A DNA stretch of 64,000 bases from positions 15,820 through 79,819 of the forward strand of contig JABZHC010000002.1 in NCBI GenBank assembly GCA_015259035.1, in the 5' to 3' direction. The notes under the pieces were generated by a model. That model was not told where the DNA came from. It did not search any database and saw only the letters and a list, made by a program, of their open reading frames with translations. The DNA comes from Atopobium sp. Lineage in GTDB: Bacteria > Actinomycetota > Coriobacteriia > Coriobacteriales > Atopobiaceae. Position 1 is the first letter of the stretch. Each line of letters begins with the position of its first letter. Position numbers and translations under genes: made by a program. Of the stretch, positions 51,353 through 59,970 are shown piece after piece.

Positions 51353-52833
51353 GTGAGCATTCTTCCTATATTCAGAATTCACTTACTTCTTCAACTAGTC
51401 AAGAAGTAGTTCTTGCTATTCAAAATCTCTCGTTTGCGTATGCTCTAACTCCAGACCGCAACGTTGTAGAAGATTTTTCCTGTGAGGTTTGTGCTGGTCA
51501 GATTAGTCTTTTACTGGGAACAACTGGTTCAGGCAAGTCCACCATTTTGAGCCTCATTAAGCCCGAGATTGCGCCTCAAGGTAGGAGAGAGGGCTCCATT
51601 ATTGTTTGCGGCCAAGAGGTGTCTACGATGACGCAGGCGCAATCCGTAGACACCATTGCATTTGTGCCGCAAGCCACTTCACAAGCACTTGTGTGTGAGA
51701 CACCTTTGAAAGAGCTGGCTTTTGGCCTGGAAAATCGAGGCGTTTCAGAGAAAGAAATGCGCCGACGTATTTTTGAGACGGTCAGTTTCTTTGGCATGGA
51801 ATCGCTCTTGCATAAACGCTGCAACGAGCTTTCCGGGGGAGAACAGCAGCTAGTGGCCCTTGCTGCAGCGCTTGTCATGCGCCCAAAGCTGCTTTTGCTG
51901 GATGAGCCAACCTCGCAGCTGGACCCGTTTGCGCAGAAGAGTTTCACCGCGCTCCTGGAGCGCGTCGCGCGTGAGCTCAACGTTGCCGTGCTTGTTGCCA
52001 CCCACGACGTCACCGCGTTCAAGCACCTTGCTGACGCGTGCGTCTGCCTTGGTGGCGAGAAGCCCGATGCGCTCCAAGCAGACAGCTCTTCTCGCCAGGC
52101 GCTTTGTCCTCGCAGCTCCGCGCCAAACCAAGCATCTACCGCGGCCGACAGCACTCCCGTGCTCGAGTTCAGCGCCGTGACGTTTGCGTATCCACAGAGC
52201 GAGCAACTGGTACTCAGCAAGTGCTCGCTTGAGGTCACGGGGCGAGAAATTCGTGCGCTCGTAGGCGGCAACGGCTCAGGTAAGTCAACGCTGCTAAAGC
52301 TTGCATCAGGTGTTCTCCGTCCAAGGCGCGGACATGTCTACAACCAGCTCCAGCAATCTCAAGGATATATTCCCCAAGATCCTGAGCTGCTCTTTACCTG
52401 CCAAAGTGTGGGCGAGGAGCTTGCTCAGTGGCAGCAGAGTGGCGCCTATTCTGATCAGGATGTTCAAGATCTTCTGGAAGCTTCAGGACTTCTTGCGCGA
52501 ACAACATATCAGAAGCTTATGTCTTCTCATCCATACGATTTGTCTGGTGGACAGCAGCAACTTTTAGCTCTCGTAAAAGTGCTGCTTACAAAAGCGCGTC
52601 TGCTTATTCTTGACGAGCCAACAAAAGGCCTGGATGCCCCAACCAAAGATGCTGTTGTCAATTTGCTTTCTCGCGCACAGTCAGAAGGTGCAACCATAGT
52701 AATAGCAACGCACGACATGCAGTTGATATCGCGCGTTGCTGATAACGTTTCTCTAGTTTTTGATGGTCAGATTTCTCTGACAGAGCCAACTTCAGAGTTC
52801 TTTGAGAACTCATGGGTGTGGTCGGCAGAGTAG
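51349..52833 (+). CDS. Fused double ATPase EcfA of an ECF transporter
   Basis: A 494-residue protein with two ABC ATPase domains. First: GTTGSGKST near 57, LSGGEQQLVAL, LLLLDEPTSQLD. Second: GGNGSGKST near 307, LSGGQQQLLAL, LLILDEPTKGLD. This replaces separate EcfA1/EcfA2 proteins. The linker at about 230-275 is GC-rich and variable. ATG 51349 (ATGA overlap with ecfT) follows GGGAG; the ATG at 51334 is less likely. It energises the S component encoded 560 bp further on. Confidence 0.92.
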   Translation: MSEHSSYIQNSLTSSTSQEVVLAIQNLSFAYALTPDRNVVEDFSCEVCAGQISLLLGTTGSGKSTILSLIKPEIAPQGRREGSIIVCGQEVSTMTQAQSVDTIAFVPQATSQALVCETPLKELAFGLENRGVSEKEMRRRIFETVSFFGMESLLHKRCNELSGGEQQLVALAAALVMRPKLLLLDEPTSQLDPFAQKSFTALLERVARELNVAVLVATHDVTAFKHLADACVCLGGEKPDALQADSSSRQALCPRSSAPNQASTAADSTPVLEFSAVTFAYPQSEQLVLSKCSLEVTGREIRALVGGNGSGKSTLLKLASGVLRPRRGHVYNQLQQSQGYIPQDPELLFTCQSVGEELAQWQQSGAYSDQDVQDLLEASGLLARTTYQKLMSSHPYDLSGGQQQLLALVKVLLTKARLLILDEPTKGLDAPTKDAVVNLLSRAQSEGATIVIATHDMQLISRVADNVSLVFDGQISLTEPTSEFFENSWVWSAE

Positions 52834-52837
52834 GTGG

Positions 52838-53299
52838 CTAGAACCTTAAGAACGGCTCCTCGTCCTGGCCAAGCTCCTCAAGAAGCTCATCGTCAAGATC
52901 GTTGATGTCGCCAAACTCCTCGTGTTCATGCTCCTCTTCATCTTCCTCATAATCGTGAGTATGCTCATTGAAGCCGTAGGCATTGGCCGTCTCATCATCA
53001 AACTCAAGTGTTGGAAGAGCGCTGGTAATGCTGCACAGACCAACTCCTGCAGGCATAATCTTTTGCCACTGAGCAATCAGAGGAGTAGTAGGAACTTCTC
53101 CCAGTTCAACAATAGAATCCAAGAAAATCTCTTTTGCGCCGTCAAGCAGGTCAGATGATTTTGCAACCTCAATAAGGTGCTCCGAGAAAAGCTCAAGCGC
53201 GTGATCTGTGGAATCTGCCTCAACAATACAAGGCATAAGACAGTAGTTGTCCGAAGAGTCAAGCTCGTCGTTGTAGCTAAAGTTTCCCAGATAGATCAT
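52838..53299 (-). CDS. Acidic hypothetical protein
   Basis: A 153-residue protein starting MIYLGNFSYND, with a C-terminal third very rich in Asp, Glu and His (around EHEHEEFGDIND). No family recognised. Clear AAGGAGG upstream of the ATG on the minus strand. It interrupts the ECF cluster on the opposite strand, so its link to transport is uncertain. Confidence 0.65.
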   Translation of the reverse strand: MIYLGNFSYNDELDSSDNYCLMPCIVEADSTDHALELFSEHLIEVAKSSDLLDGAKEIFLDSIVELGEVPTTPLIAQWQKIMPAGVGLCSITSALPTLEFDDETANAYGFNEHTHDYEEDEEEHEHEEFGDINDLDDELLEELGQDEEPFLRF

Positions 53300-53392
53300 G
53301 AAGACCTCCTTGTTGTAGTTTCAAATCATCTTATGCCAAAATAAGACAGACCTTCTTGATATTTTTATTTTGACGGTAAGCGTGAGGTTCTT

Positions 53393-54154
53393 GTGGATAA
53401 TCGGCACACGTTATCAATAGCTCTAGAGGTTGTGGCACTCTTTGCTACACCTATTATTCTTGCTGTTGAAATGATATATTTTCCCGATTTTACCGCGGTA
53501 TCTTCAATTATTTTAGCAATCATTTCAGTTGCATTATTTATGTTAAGTTTTGAGGCAAAGAAGCCCTCAGTTGCCAATTTGGTACCTACTGCCGTCTTTA
53601 GCGCCTTAGGTGCTGCGGGAAGAATTGCCTTTGCGCCACTCGCGTACGTAAAGCCTGTTTCCGCAGTTGCTATCTTTGCGGGAGCGTTTCTTGGCAGGCA
53701 TGCGGGCTTTTTGGTAGGTGCCTTATCTGCGCTTCTTTCAAACGTTTTCTTTGGCCAGGGCTCGTGGACGCCATGGCAGATGTATGCGTGGGGGCTTGTT
53801 GGCTATCTGGGAGGCCTTCTTGCAACTTTTACCTCAGCTCACCCTGCATCTTCTAAACGCACATCCGTCCAACAAGGCGAGAAACCCCACAAACTTCCAC
53901 CTTTCTTGCTTATGATCTGGGCGTTTATCTCTGGACCATTCTTTGGCCTTGTAATGAACGTGTACTTTGTTATTGGATTTGTCCATCCTCTAACCCTCGA
54001 GTCCGCTCTTCTCGCGTTTGCGGCTTCAATTCCGCTTGATCTAACGCACGGTATTGCAACGCTTGTTTTCTTGATTTTGTTATGGCTTCCATGGCAAACA
54101 TCCGTTAGCCGAATCCTCACAAAATACAATCTCACTGGTAGGAGCTTTAGATAA
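53393..54154 (+). CDS. ECF transporter S component (putative corrinoid specificity)
   Basis: A 253-residue membrane protein with about six helices and the S-component pattern FSALGAAGRIAFAPLAYVKPV, GALSALLSNVFFGQG and WTPWQMYAWGLVGYLGG. The TPWQM-containing family is one I associate with DUF4430/ECF clusters; cobalamin or a related corrinoid is the best guess but is not shown by the sequence. GTG start with GAGG five bases upstream. Confidence 0.75.
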   Translation: MDNRHTLSIALEVVALFATPIILAVEMIYFPDFTAVSSIILAIISVALFMLSFEAKKPSVANLVPTAVFSALGAAGRIAFAPLAYVKPVSAVAIFAGAFLGRHAGFLVGALSALLSNVFFGQGSWTPWQMYAWGLVGYLGGLLATFTSAHPASSKRTSVQQGEKPHKLPPFLLMIWAFISGPFFGLVMNVYFVIGFVHPLTLESALLAFAASIPLDLTHGIATLVFLILLWLPWQTSVSRILTKYNLTGRSFR

Positions 54155-54225
54155 GCCATCTTTTTCCGTTTACCTAAAACACCTTCCATTTTGCGGCCTT
54201 TGATCTAGACTGTATTCACTGTCAG

Positions 54226-54242
54226 CCCCCAGATTTTGGGGG
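54226..54242 (+). promoter_or_regulatory. Hairpin covering the comF ribosome-binding site
   Basis: CCCCCA and TGGGGG pair with a 5-base loop. The G-run is the only ribosome-binding-site-like sequence before the comF ATG (54248), so the hairpin would mask it. Confidence 0.45.
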
Positions 54243-54247
54243 TAAAA

Positions 54248-54997
54248 ATGCAACCTACATCTATCCTTACTGCAACGGCAAACTCAACACTCGAGCTGCT
54301 TGCTCCTACACGCTGTGTTGTGTGCGAGAAACCCGGCCAGCTCCTCTGCGATGAGTGCCGGGCAAAGCTGCCATGGATTTCTCAGCAGTGGGCATGTCCT
54401 AATTGCGGCGCTCCATATGGGAAGCTCGTCTGTTCAGAGTGCGCTGATAAAAAGAAACGACCTGTTCAGTGGGAGAGTAGAGCGGTCATTTGTGCCATGG
54501 GATTTAAGGGTCCTCCTGCACGGTTGATCTTGACGCTTAAGGATGGACACGAGCTTCGACTGGCGCCGGTAATTGCTGCAGCCATATTGTGTGCGCTTGA
54601 AGAAGCCTCAGCATGGAATGCTCGTGACGGTACCTCTCGCTTTGATAGTTCAAAAATTGATGGCGTTTCTTTTATTCCAGCAACTGCAGAAGCGTACGCG
54701 CGCAGAGGCTTTGATCATATGGAACTTGTAGCTCAATCGTTTTGCCAGCTTACAGGCTTGCCTTTGTACGACGTGCTTATACGTCCTCATGCAAAGGACC
54801 AAAGAACGCTTTCATCCGCTCAAAGGCAAATAAATTTGAAAGGAAGTATTGCTTGTACTGTGCCGGTTAACCAATCAAATATTTTACTTTTAGATGATGT
54901 CGTAACTACGGGCGCATCAATTAGAGAAGCTACAAGGGTGCTTTGTGTCGCAGGCGTGCATTCTGTAACCGTAGGCGCATTAGCTCGCGTATGGTGA
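54248..54997 (+). CDS. comF: ComF-family phosphoribosyltransferase-like protein
   Basis: A 249-residue ComFC-type protein: two N-terminal zinc-ribbon CxxC pairs (CVVCEKPGQLLCDEC, CPNCG, CSEC) and a C-terminal PRTase domain with ARRGFDH and the PRPP-binding ILLLDDVVTTGAS. ComFC supports DNA uptake in naturally competent Gram-positives. ATG 54248 is chosen. No other competence gene is in the window. Confidence 0.9.
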   Translation: MQPTSILTATANSTLELLAPTRCVVCEKPGQLLCDECRAKLPWISQQWACPNCGAPYGKLVCSECADKKKRPVQWESRAVICAMGFKGPPARLILTLKDGHELRLAPVIAAAILCALEEASAWNARDGTSRFDSSKIDGVSFIPATAEAYARRGFDHMELVAQSFCQLTGLPLYDVLIRPHAKDQRTLSSAQRQINLKGSIACTVPVNQSNILLLDDVVTTGASIREATRVLCVAGVHSVTVGALARVW

Positions 54998-55312
54998 GTT
55001 ACCTATGGTTGCAAACGGCTATACTTGATAAGTCTTTTCAGGTCTGTGGTTGCGAAGTTCTCTGTGAGCTTTTAGTCCATGACAGACGAGGTCAAAGGGA
55101 TCCACGTAAGTTTGCGTGTGCGCACGTAAACGATCATGGCTCGTCCTAGAAGTAAGCCATACCGCCTGTTATATCAAAGAGACAAAGGGTCTCGCAGGCG
55201 AGAGAACTACTAGTGGAGCTGCTGCGGTAGCAAAGCAAACGTTCCAGTATGCGAGTGTGGGGTCAAATACCAGGTCAGCTGAAAAGACACCTGAATAGAA
55301 GAAGGAGTTCTG
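54998..55312. other. 315-bp gap without a recognised gene
   Basis: Nothing is confidently recognised between comF and the lipoprotein gene. Short frames exist, including a 25-codon basic frame from the ATG at 55137, but it has no ribosome-binding site. Small hairpins (for example TCTCGC/GCGAGA near 55192-55205) could belong to an RNA or long leader. tmRNA, RNase P RNA and known riboswitch signatures were looked for and not seen. Confidence 0.4.
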
Positions 55313-56248
55313 ATGACGCGCGGTAAAAGCTCTCTTAAGGTGTTACTTCTTATAGCACTTGCTATTGTTTTAACAGGATGCTCCATTGGTCCCATCAACA
55401 TTGATCTGGATAAATGGTTCCACGTCAAGTCAGTGCAAGAGGCAATCCAAGAGAAGCGAGAAGCCCGTCAGCAGAAGATTCCTGATTCCTCACTGCACAC
55501 AGCTGGCACTTTGACCGTAGGTCTACGTACTCAGTCAGTAACAGCTCCAATGGTTGTGGCCTCAGAAGCTGGAACATTGCAGGGAATTGACGTTGAAATA
55601 GCTTCTGCAATTGCAGATCAGCTAGGTGTAGACGTTAAGTTTGTATCAGTTAACGGACCAGTAGATGGCCTACAAGCAGGTTGCGACATTGTCATGGATG
55701 TCAGAAGTGGTGAAGACTCAACAAGTACGCTCATTTCTGGTTATGCTGAGTATGCAACAGCTCTTTTCCATAAGGGTTCAGAGACAAACATTACTGCTGA
55801 TAGTTTGAGTGGAAAGTCAGTTGGTGTTCAAACGGGCTCTTTGTCTGAGCGCGCAATGGGTCAGGTGCTTACGGGCATGTCTGTTCAGGGTTTTTCTAAC
55901 CTAAATGATGCTTTTGAAGCACTTGAAAATGGTTCCATCGATTATGTGGCCTGTGATGCATATGCCGGTGCCTATTTGGCAGCAAACAAAGATATTTCTA
56001 TGGTTGGTGTCGTTGACGTTCCATCCACGATTGGTATTTCTGTTGCAACTAGTAACAAAGCTCTCGCTACACAAATTCAGCAAGCTCTTTCAGCTATTCA
56101 ATCTAACGGTGTCGAGGGAGTTATTAGAAACAAGTGGATTGGCACCTTGCCACACCTCTCAACTACCAACAAGATTTCTGGTCTTGTAGAAGTTTCTACA
56201 CAATCTACCAGTGCTGATTCAGCTACATCTTCCTCTGAGCAAAATTAA
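55313..56248 (+). CDS. Family 3 solute-binding lipoprotein
   Basis: A 311-residue lipoprotein: lipobox LTGC (Cys 23), then a periplasmic-binding-protein family 3 domain from GTLTVGLRTQ, with GIDVEIASAIADQLG and a GKSVGVQTGSLSE hinge region. It likely binds an amino acid or similar small molecule. No permease or ATPase gene is adjacent. AGAAGGAG before the ATG. Ser/Thr-rich C-terminal tail. Confidence 0.88.
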   Translation: MTRGKSSLKVLLLIALAIVLTGCSIGPINIDLDKWFHVKSVQEAIQEKREARQQKIPDSSLHTAGTLTVGLRTQSVTAPMVVASEAGTLQGIDVEIASAIADQLGVDVKFVSVNGPVDGLQAGCDIVMDVRSGEDSTSTLISGYAEYATALFHKGSETNITADSLSGKSVGVQTGSLSERAMGQVLTGMSVQGFSNLNDAFEALENGSIDYVACDAYAGAYLAANKDISMVGVVDVPSTIGISVATSNKALATQIQQALSAIQSNGVEGVIRNKWIGTLPHLSTTNKISGLVEVSTQSTSADSATSSSEQN

Positions 56249-56310
56249 TTGCACATAAAGAGAAATAGTCTCTAACCGTTTACCGCTCAATTCAACTTTT
56301 TATGGAATGA

Positions 56311-56340
56311 TTGACCGACAAATGGGTATTGTTGTTATAC
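56311..56340 (+). promoter_or_regulatory. Promoter of hpf
   Basis: TTGACC at 56311 and TTATAC at 56335, 18 bp apart. A hairpin with 7-bp arms (AGACATC / GATGTCT, 56341-56362) lies at the expected transcript start, before the AGGAGG site. Confidence 0.5.
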
Positions 56341-56385
56341 AGACATCAGATAGAAGATGTCTCGTGTATCCGATAGGAGGCTCCC

Positions 56386-56976
56386 ATGGTGGACATCAAG
56401 ATTTCGGGACGCAAGGTAAGTATTTCTGAGGCTTTGCGCACACACGTAGACCAGAAGATCGGTGATGCTCTTAAAGTATTTGACATCACTCCTATGTCTT
56501 GCGATGTAGTTCTCAGAGTAGACAAAAACCCTTCAAATCCAGATAGAAAGACAGCTGAGGTTACGGTATTTGTTCGTAACAATGTTGTTCGTGTCACTGC
56601 TAGCTCTGATGATATGTATGTGGCTATTGATGAAGCAGCAGAAAAAGTCTCCAGACAGCTACGCAAGTACAAGACAAAAGTTGTTGAGCGCCGTCATCAT
56701 GTAAAGTCTGAGCGCGGAGTTGCTCTTACACAAGAAGATCTTGCCAATCTCATTGAGATTCCAGCTGAAGACCTTGATGACCAGCTTGTTCGCGAGAAAT
56801 ACATTGATCTTGAGCCAATGACAGAAGAGGAGGCGCTTGTCCAAACTGACCTTCTCGGCCATGATTTTTATGTCTTTGTTAATTCTTCCACTGGTTTGAC
56901 TAATGTCATTTACCATCGTAAAAATGGTGGATACGGAATTATCAAACCTAAGATTGAGGAACCAGATGTTCAATAA
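56386..56976 (+). CDS. hpf: Long-form ribosome hibernation promoting factor
   Basis: A 196-residue HPF. The N-terminal S30AE domain (about residues 1-100) binds the decoding centre; the C-terminal domain (about 130-190) with GHDFYVFVNSSTGLTNVIY dimerises ribosomes into 100S particles. The long type is usual for Gram-positives. It follows AGGAGG and overlaps degV by 11 bp. Confidence 0.95.
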   Translation: MVDIKISGRKVSISEALRTHVDQKIGDALKVFDITPMSCDVVLRVDKNPSNPDRKTAEVTVFVRNNVVRVTASSDDMYVAIDEAAEKVSRQLRKYKTKVVERRHHVKSERGVALTQEDLANLIEIPAEDLDDQLVREKYIDLEPMTEEEALVQTDLLGHDFYVFVNSSTGLTNVIYHRKNGGYGIIKPKIEEPDVQ

Positions 56977-57994
56977 AAAAGATAAGGCCGAAGAAGAAAT
57001 CAGCGAGGTTGCCTTTGAAGACCTTGAGCCTACTGAGCTTTCAGCTGCATATCATAAGCCCAGTAACGTTCGAATCATCATGGACTCCTGCGCAGACTTT
57101 GCTCCAGGAATTGCTGAACAGCTAGGTGTTGATATCATCCAGTTCCCTTATGTGGGACCAGATGGAGAGCACTATGACGATGGCTGGAAGAGCATTAGTG
57201 CACATGAGTTCTTTGAGGGCATGCGCAAAGACAAAAAGCTGCACTACACCACCTCTGCAATTACTCCTGGTCATTATCTTGAGGTCTTTGAGCGTGCTGC
57301 AAAACAGGGCACACCAACGGTGTATCTGTGCTTTACCTCGGCTCTCTCTTCATCCTACTATGCAGCTGAGCAAGCAGCAGATATGGTAAGAGAGAAATAC
57401 CCAGACTTTGAGATTTATGTAGTCGACAACGGTGCACCTTCGTCCGCAGCTCAGCTTTTGGGTCTTGAAGCAGTACATCAGGCCAATAAGGGTCTCTCGG
57501 CAAAAGAGATTGCCGAGTGGGCAGAAGATGCTCGTAACTACATTCATGGCTATTTAACACTTGAGACCTTGGATGCTCTTGCTGCGGGCGGTCGTATTCC
57601 TGCAGCTGCAGCAAATATTGGTGGCAAGCTTGATGTAAAGCCAGAGCTTACCTATGACTCAACAGGAGCTCTTACCGTCAAGACTGTGTGCAGAGGCCGT
57701 AAGAAGGCACTCAAGTCTCTTATCCAGGACTTTAGAGATAGCTATTCTCATGACACCTCGCTCCCTGTTGGCATTATTTCTGCAGACGCACAGAAGGACG
57801 CCAATTGGCTAGAGGCTCAGATTCGTAAAGAGAAGGGCTGCGAGGGACTTACCATTATTCACAGTCAGGTGGGACCAGTTATTGGCGCTCACGTTGGCCC
57901 AGGCATGGTGGCTATTGTCTTCTGGGGAACTGACCGCCGCGAGAAGCTTTCGCTTTCTGACCGAATTGCTAACAGGGTTCGTAAATCTAATTAA
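56966..57994 (+). CDS. DegV-family fatty-acid-binding protein
   Basis: A 342-residue DegV protein: IIMDSCADFAPGIAEQLGV, TTSAITPGHYLEVFE, and LTLETLDALAAGGRIP. DegV proteins bind a fatty acid and, in several Gram-positives, act as FakB with a FakA kinase; no kinase is nearby. An N-terminal extension of about 35 acidic residues is atypical. ATG 56966 follows GAGG. Confidence 0.9.
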   Translation: MFNKKDKAEEEISEVAFEDLEPTELSAAYHKPSNVRIIMDSCADFAPGIAEQLGVDIIQFPYVGPDGEHYDDGWKSISAHEFFEGMRKDKKLHYTTSAITPGHYLEVFERAAKQGTPTVYLCFTSALSSSYYAAEQAADMVREKYPDFEIYVVDNGAPSSAAQLLGLEAVHQANKGLSAKEIAEWAEDARNYIHGYLTLETLDALAAGGRIPAAAANIGGKLDVKPELTYDSTGALTVKTVCRGRKKALKSLIQDFRDSYSHDTSLPVGIISADAQKDANWLEAQIRKEKGCEGLTIIHSQVGPVIGAHVGPGMVAIVFWGTDRREKLSLSDRIANRVRKSN

Positions 57995-58008
57995 CGGGTA
58001 CAAGGTAT

Positions 58009-58040
58009 GGGGTCGCTCTTTGGAGCGGCCCCAGTTTGTA
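58009..58040 (+). terminator. Terminator of hpf-degV
   Basis: A 10-bp stem GGGGTCGCTC / GAGCGGCCCC with loop TTTG, followed by T-rich sequence. Confidence 0.7.
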
Positions 58041-58069
58041 TATTTATTTCAGTCTGAAAGGACTCATAC

Positions 58070-59134
58070 ATGGCACTGAGCAAGAATGCAAAGGTTGCTT
58101 TTATTGGAACAGGCATTATGGGCGCTCCTATCGCAGAGCACCTTATTTCTGCTGGTTATGACGTTACTGTTTACAACAGAACACCAGAGAAAGCACAAGA
58201 GCTTGTCTCATTGGGTGCTCACACTGCAGAGAGTGTGGCAGATGCTGCAAAAGACGCTGACGTTGTCTTTACCATGGTTGGTTATCCAACTGACGTTGAA
58301 GACGTTTACTTGGCAACAGATGGTCTTATCCGCGTTGCTAAGAAGGGCGCATACCTTATTGATCTGACTACTTCTTCATCTCAGCTTGCTCGCGATATTC
58401 ACGATGCTGCTGAAATTGAGGGAAAGCATGCATTTGACTGTCCGGTTACTGGCGGCCAGAAAGGCGCCCAGGACGGTACTCTTACGCTGATTGTCGGCGC
58501 AACTGAGAACGACGTTGAGCCAGTGCGCTCTCTTCTCGAGACCTTCTCGGCAAAGATTTTCTGTATGGGCGGCGCTGGTAAGGGCCAGACTGCAAAGCTT
58601 TGCAACCAGGTTTCTCTTGCTTCCTGCATGATTGGCTACGCAGACGCAATGGCTCTGGCAGAGCAGGGCGGACTTGACGTTGAGCAGATGCTTGAGGTTG
58701 TTGCTAGTGGCATGGGTTCTTCTCGTGCACTTAAAGAGCTTGCTCCTAAGTCACTTGAGGGAGACTTTCAACCAGGATTTTTGGCTGAGCACTTCCGCAA
58801 GGATATTGCGCTTGCCCTTGCTCAGTCTGAGGACCTTGAGATTACCCTCCCTGGCGCAGAGACCGCCTTTACCCTGTATGACATGCTGTGTCAGATTGGT
58901 GGCGCTCGCAAGGGTACTCAGGCAATCTCACTGCTTTATGCTGATGAAGCTACGAGCACTGCAGCTGGTCTTGACTGGTCACTTCTGGAGAGCCAGGAAG
59001 ATGAGGGTGAGCACGAGTGCTGCTGTGGTCACGACCATGAAGATGGTGATCACGAGTGCGAGTGTCATGGTCACGGACATCATCATGACCATGAAGGTCA
59101 CGAGCACGGTCATGACGGCCACTGCTGCCACTAA
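58070..59134 (+). CDS. Beta-hydroxyacid dehydrogenase with His/Cys-rich metal-binding tail
   Basis: A 354-residue NAD(P)-dependent enzyme of the 3-hydroxyisobutyrate dehydrogenase/tartronate semialdehyde reductase family: GTGIMGAPIAEHL, DCPVTGGQKGAQDGTL and the catalytic Lys region GKGQTAKLCNQ. Normal length is about 290-300; the final 45 or so residues add a tail packed with His, Cys, Asp and Glu (CCCGHDHEDGDHECECHGHG and more). Such tails bind Ni, Zn or Cu in chaperones such as HypB or SlyD but are not usual on this family. Substrate unknown. Confidence 0.88.
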   Translation: MALSKNAKVAFIGTGIMGAPIAEHLISAGYDVTVYNRTPEKAQELVSLGAHTAESVADAAKDADVVFTMVGYPTDVEDVYLATDGLIRVAKKGAYLIDLTTSSSQLARDIHDAAEIEGKHAFDCPVTGGQKGAQDGTLTLIVGATENDVEPVRSLLETFSAKIFCMGGAGKGQTAKLCNQVSLASCMIGYADAMALAEQGGLDVEQMLEVVASGMGSSRALKELAPKSLEGDFQPGFLAEHFRKDIALALAQSEDLEITLPGAETAFTLYDMLCQIGGARKGTQAISLLYADEATSTAAGLDWSLLESQEDEGEHECCCGHDHEDGDHECECHGHGHHHDHEGHEHGHDGHCCH

Positions 59135-59159
59135 GTGCTAACCGCAAAGGACCCCGATT

Positions 59160-59942
59160 ATGAGTGATATTTCTACTCCTCAGAGCTCTATTGCGGTTTT
59201 CATCGATTATGAAAATTTGGCACTAGGAACAGGTAAAAGAAAGAGAAACGGTCATCAAGAGCCAGGCCATCTTCCAGAGATGAAGCTCATTATGGAGAGG
59301 CTGGTTGATAAGGGACGCATTACTGCCAAGCGTGCATATTGCGATTGGCAGCGCTTTCCAAATGCTATTACACCCCTGCATGAGCTTGGTATTGAGCTCA
59401 TCGAAATTCCAGATAGGGCCTATACCGGCAAGAACTCTGCCGATATTAGACTTGCGGTAGACGCTGTTGAGATGTGTCTTACTAAAGACCACATTGACAC
59501 CTTTGCTGTGCTTTCTGGTGACTCGGACTTCTCGCCACTTGTGGCAAAGCTTAAAGAGGCTGGTAAAACAGTCATTGGCGTTGGTATGAAGGAGTCTACC
59601 AGCTCGCTTCTTGCTGAAGTTTGTGACGAGTTTATCTTCTACGAGGATATTTTGAGTTCTGGCAGAATTCCAGACTTTAAAGAGAAGGTACCTGTCGAGA
59701 AACACGACTGCTATCAGCTTTTATTTGAGACCATTGAGTCTTTGGAACGCGAAAGCGAAACATTTATTTATGCGTCTCGTTTAAAGGAGACTATGCGAAG
59801 GAAGCGTCCACAGTTTGCTGAGGCAACTTATGGATATCGTTCGTTTACTTCTCTTTTACGTGAAGCATCGAGCCTTGGATTTATTAAAATTCATGAGGAT
59901 CAAAAAAGCGGCACCGTTGTCGTAGACGGATTTAGAGAATAA
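59160..59942 (+). CDS. NYN-domain nuclease-like protein with C-terminal LOTUS/OST-HTH domain
   Basis: A 260-residue protein. N-terminal NYN (PIN-like) domain: VFIDYENLALG, YTGKNSADIRLAVDAVEM and VLSGDSDFSPLV supply the acidic metal site. C-terminal about 75 residues (EATYGYRSFTSLLREASSLGF) match an OST-HTH/LOTUS RNA-binding domain. The likely role is RNA cleavage or processing. It is 25 bp from the dehydrogenase gene and 28 bp before a HEAT-repeat gene. Confidence 0.88.
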   Translation: MSDISTPQSSIAVFIDYENLALGTGKRKRNGHQEPGHLPEMKLIMERLVDKGRITAKRAYCDWQRFPNAITPLHELGIELIEIPDRAYTGKNSADIRLAVDAVEMCLTKDHIDTFAVLSGDSDFSPLVAKLKEAGKTVIGVGMKESTSSLLAEVCDEFIFYEDILSSGRIPDFKEKVPVEKHDCYQLLFETIESLERESETFIYASRLKETMRRKRPQFAEATYGYRSFTSLLREASSLGFIKIHEDQKSGTVVVDGFRE

Positions 59943-59970
59943 AGGGTGTTTTAGAGAGGATTTAGGTTTC

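Noticed and set aside
55137..55214. A 25-codon basic frame in the comF-lipoprotein gap
   Set aside because: No ribosome-binding site, no recognisable family; kept only as a comment in the gap entry.
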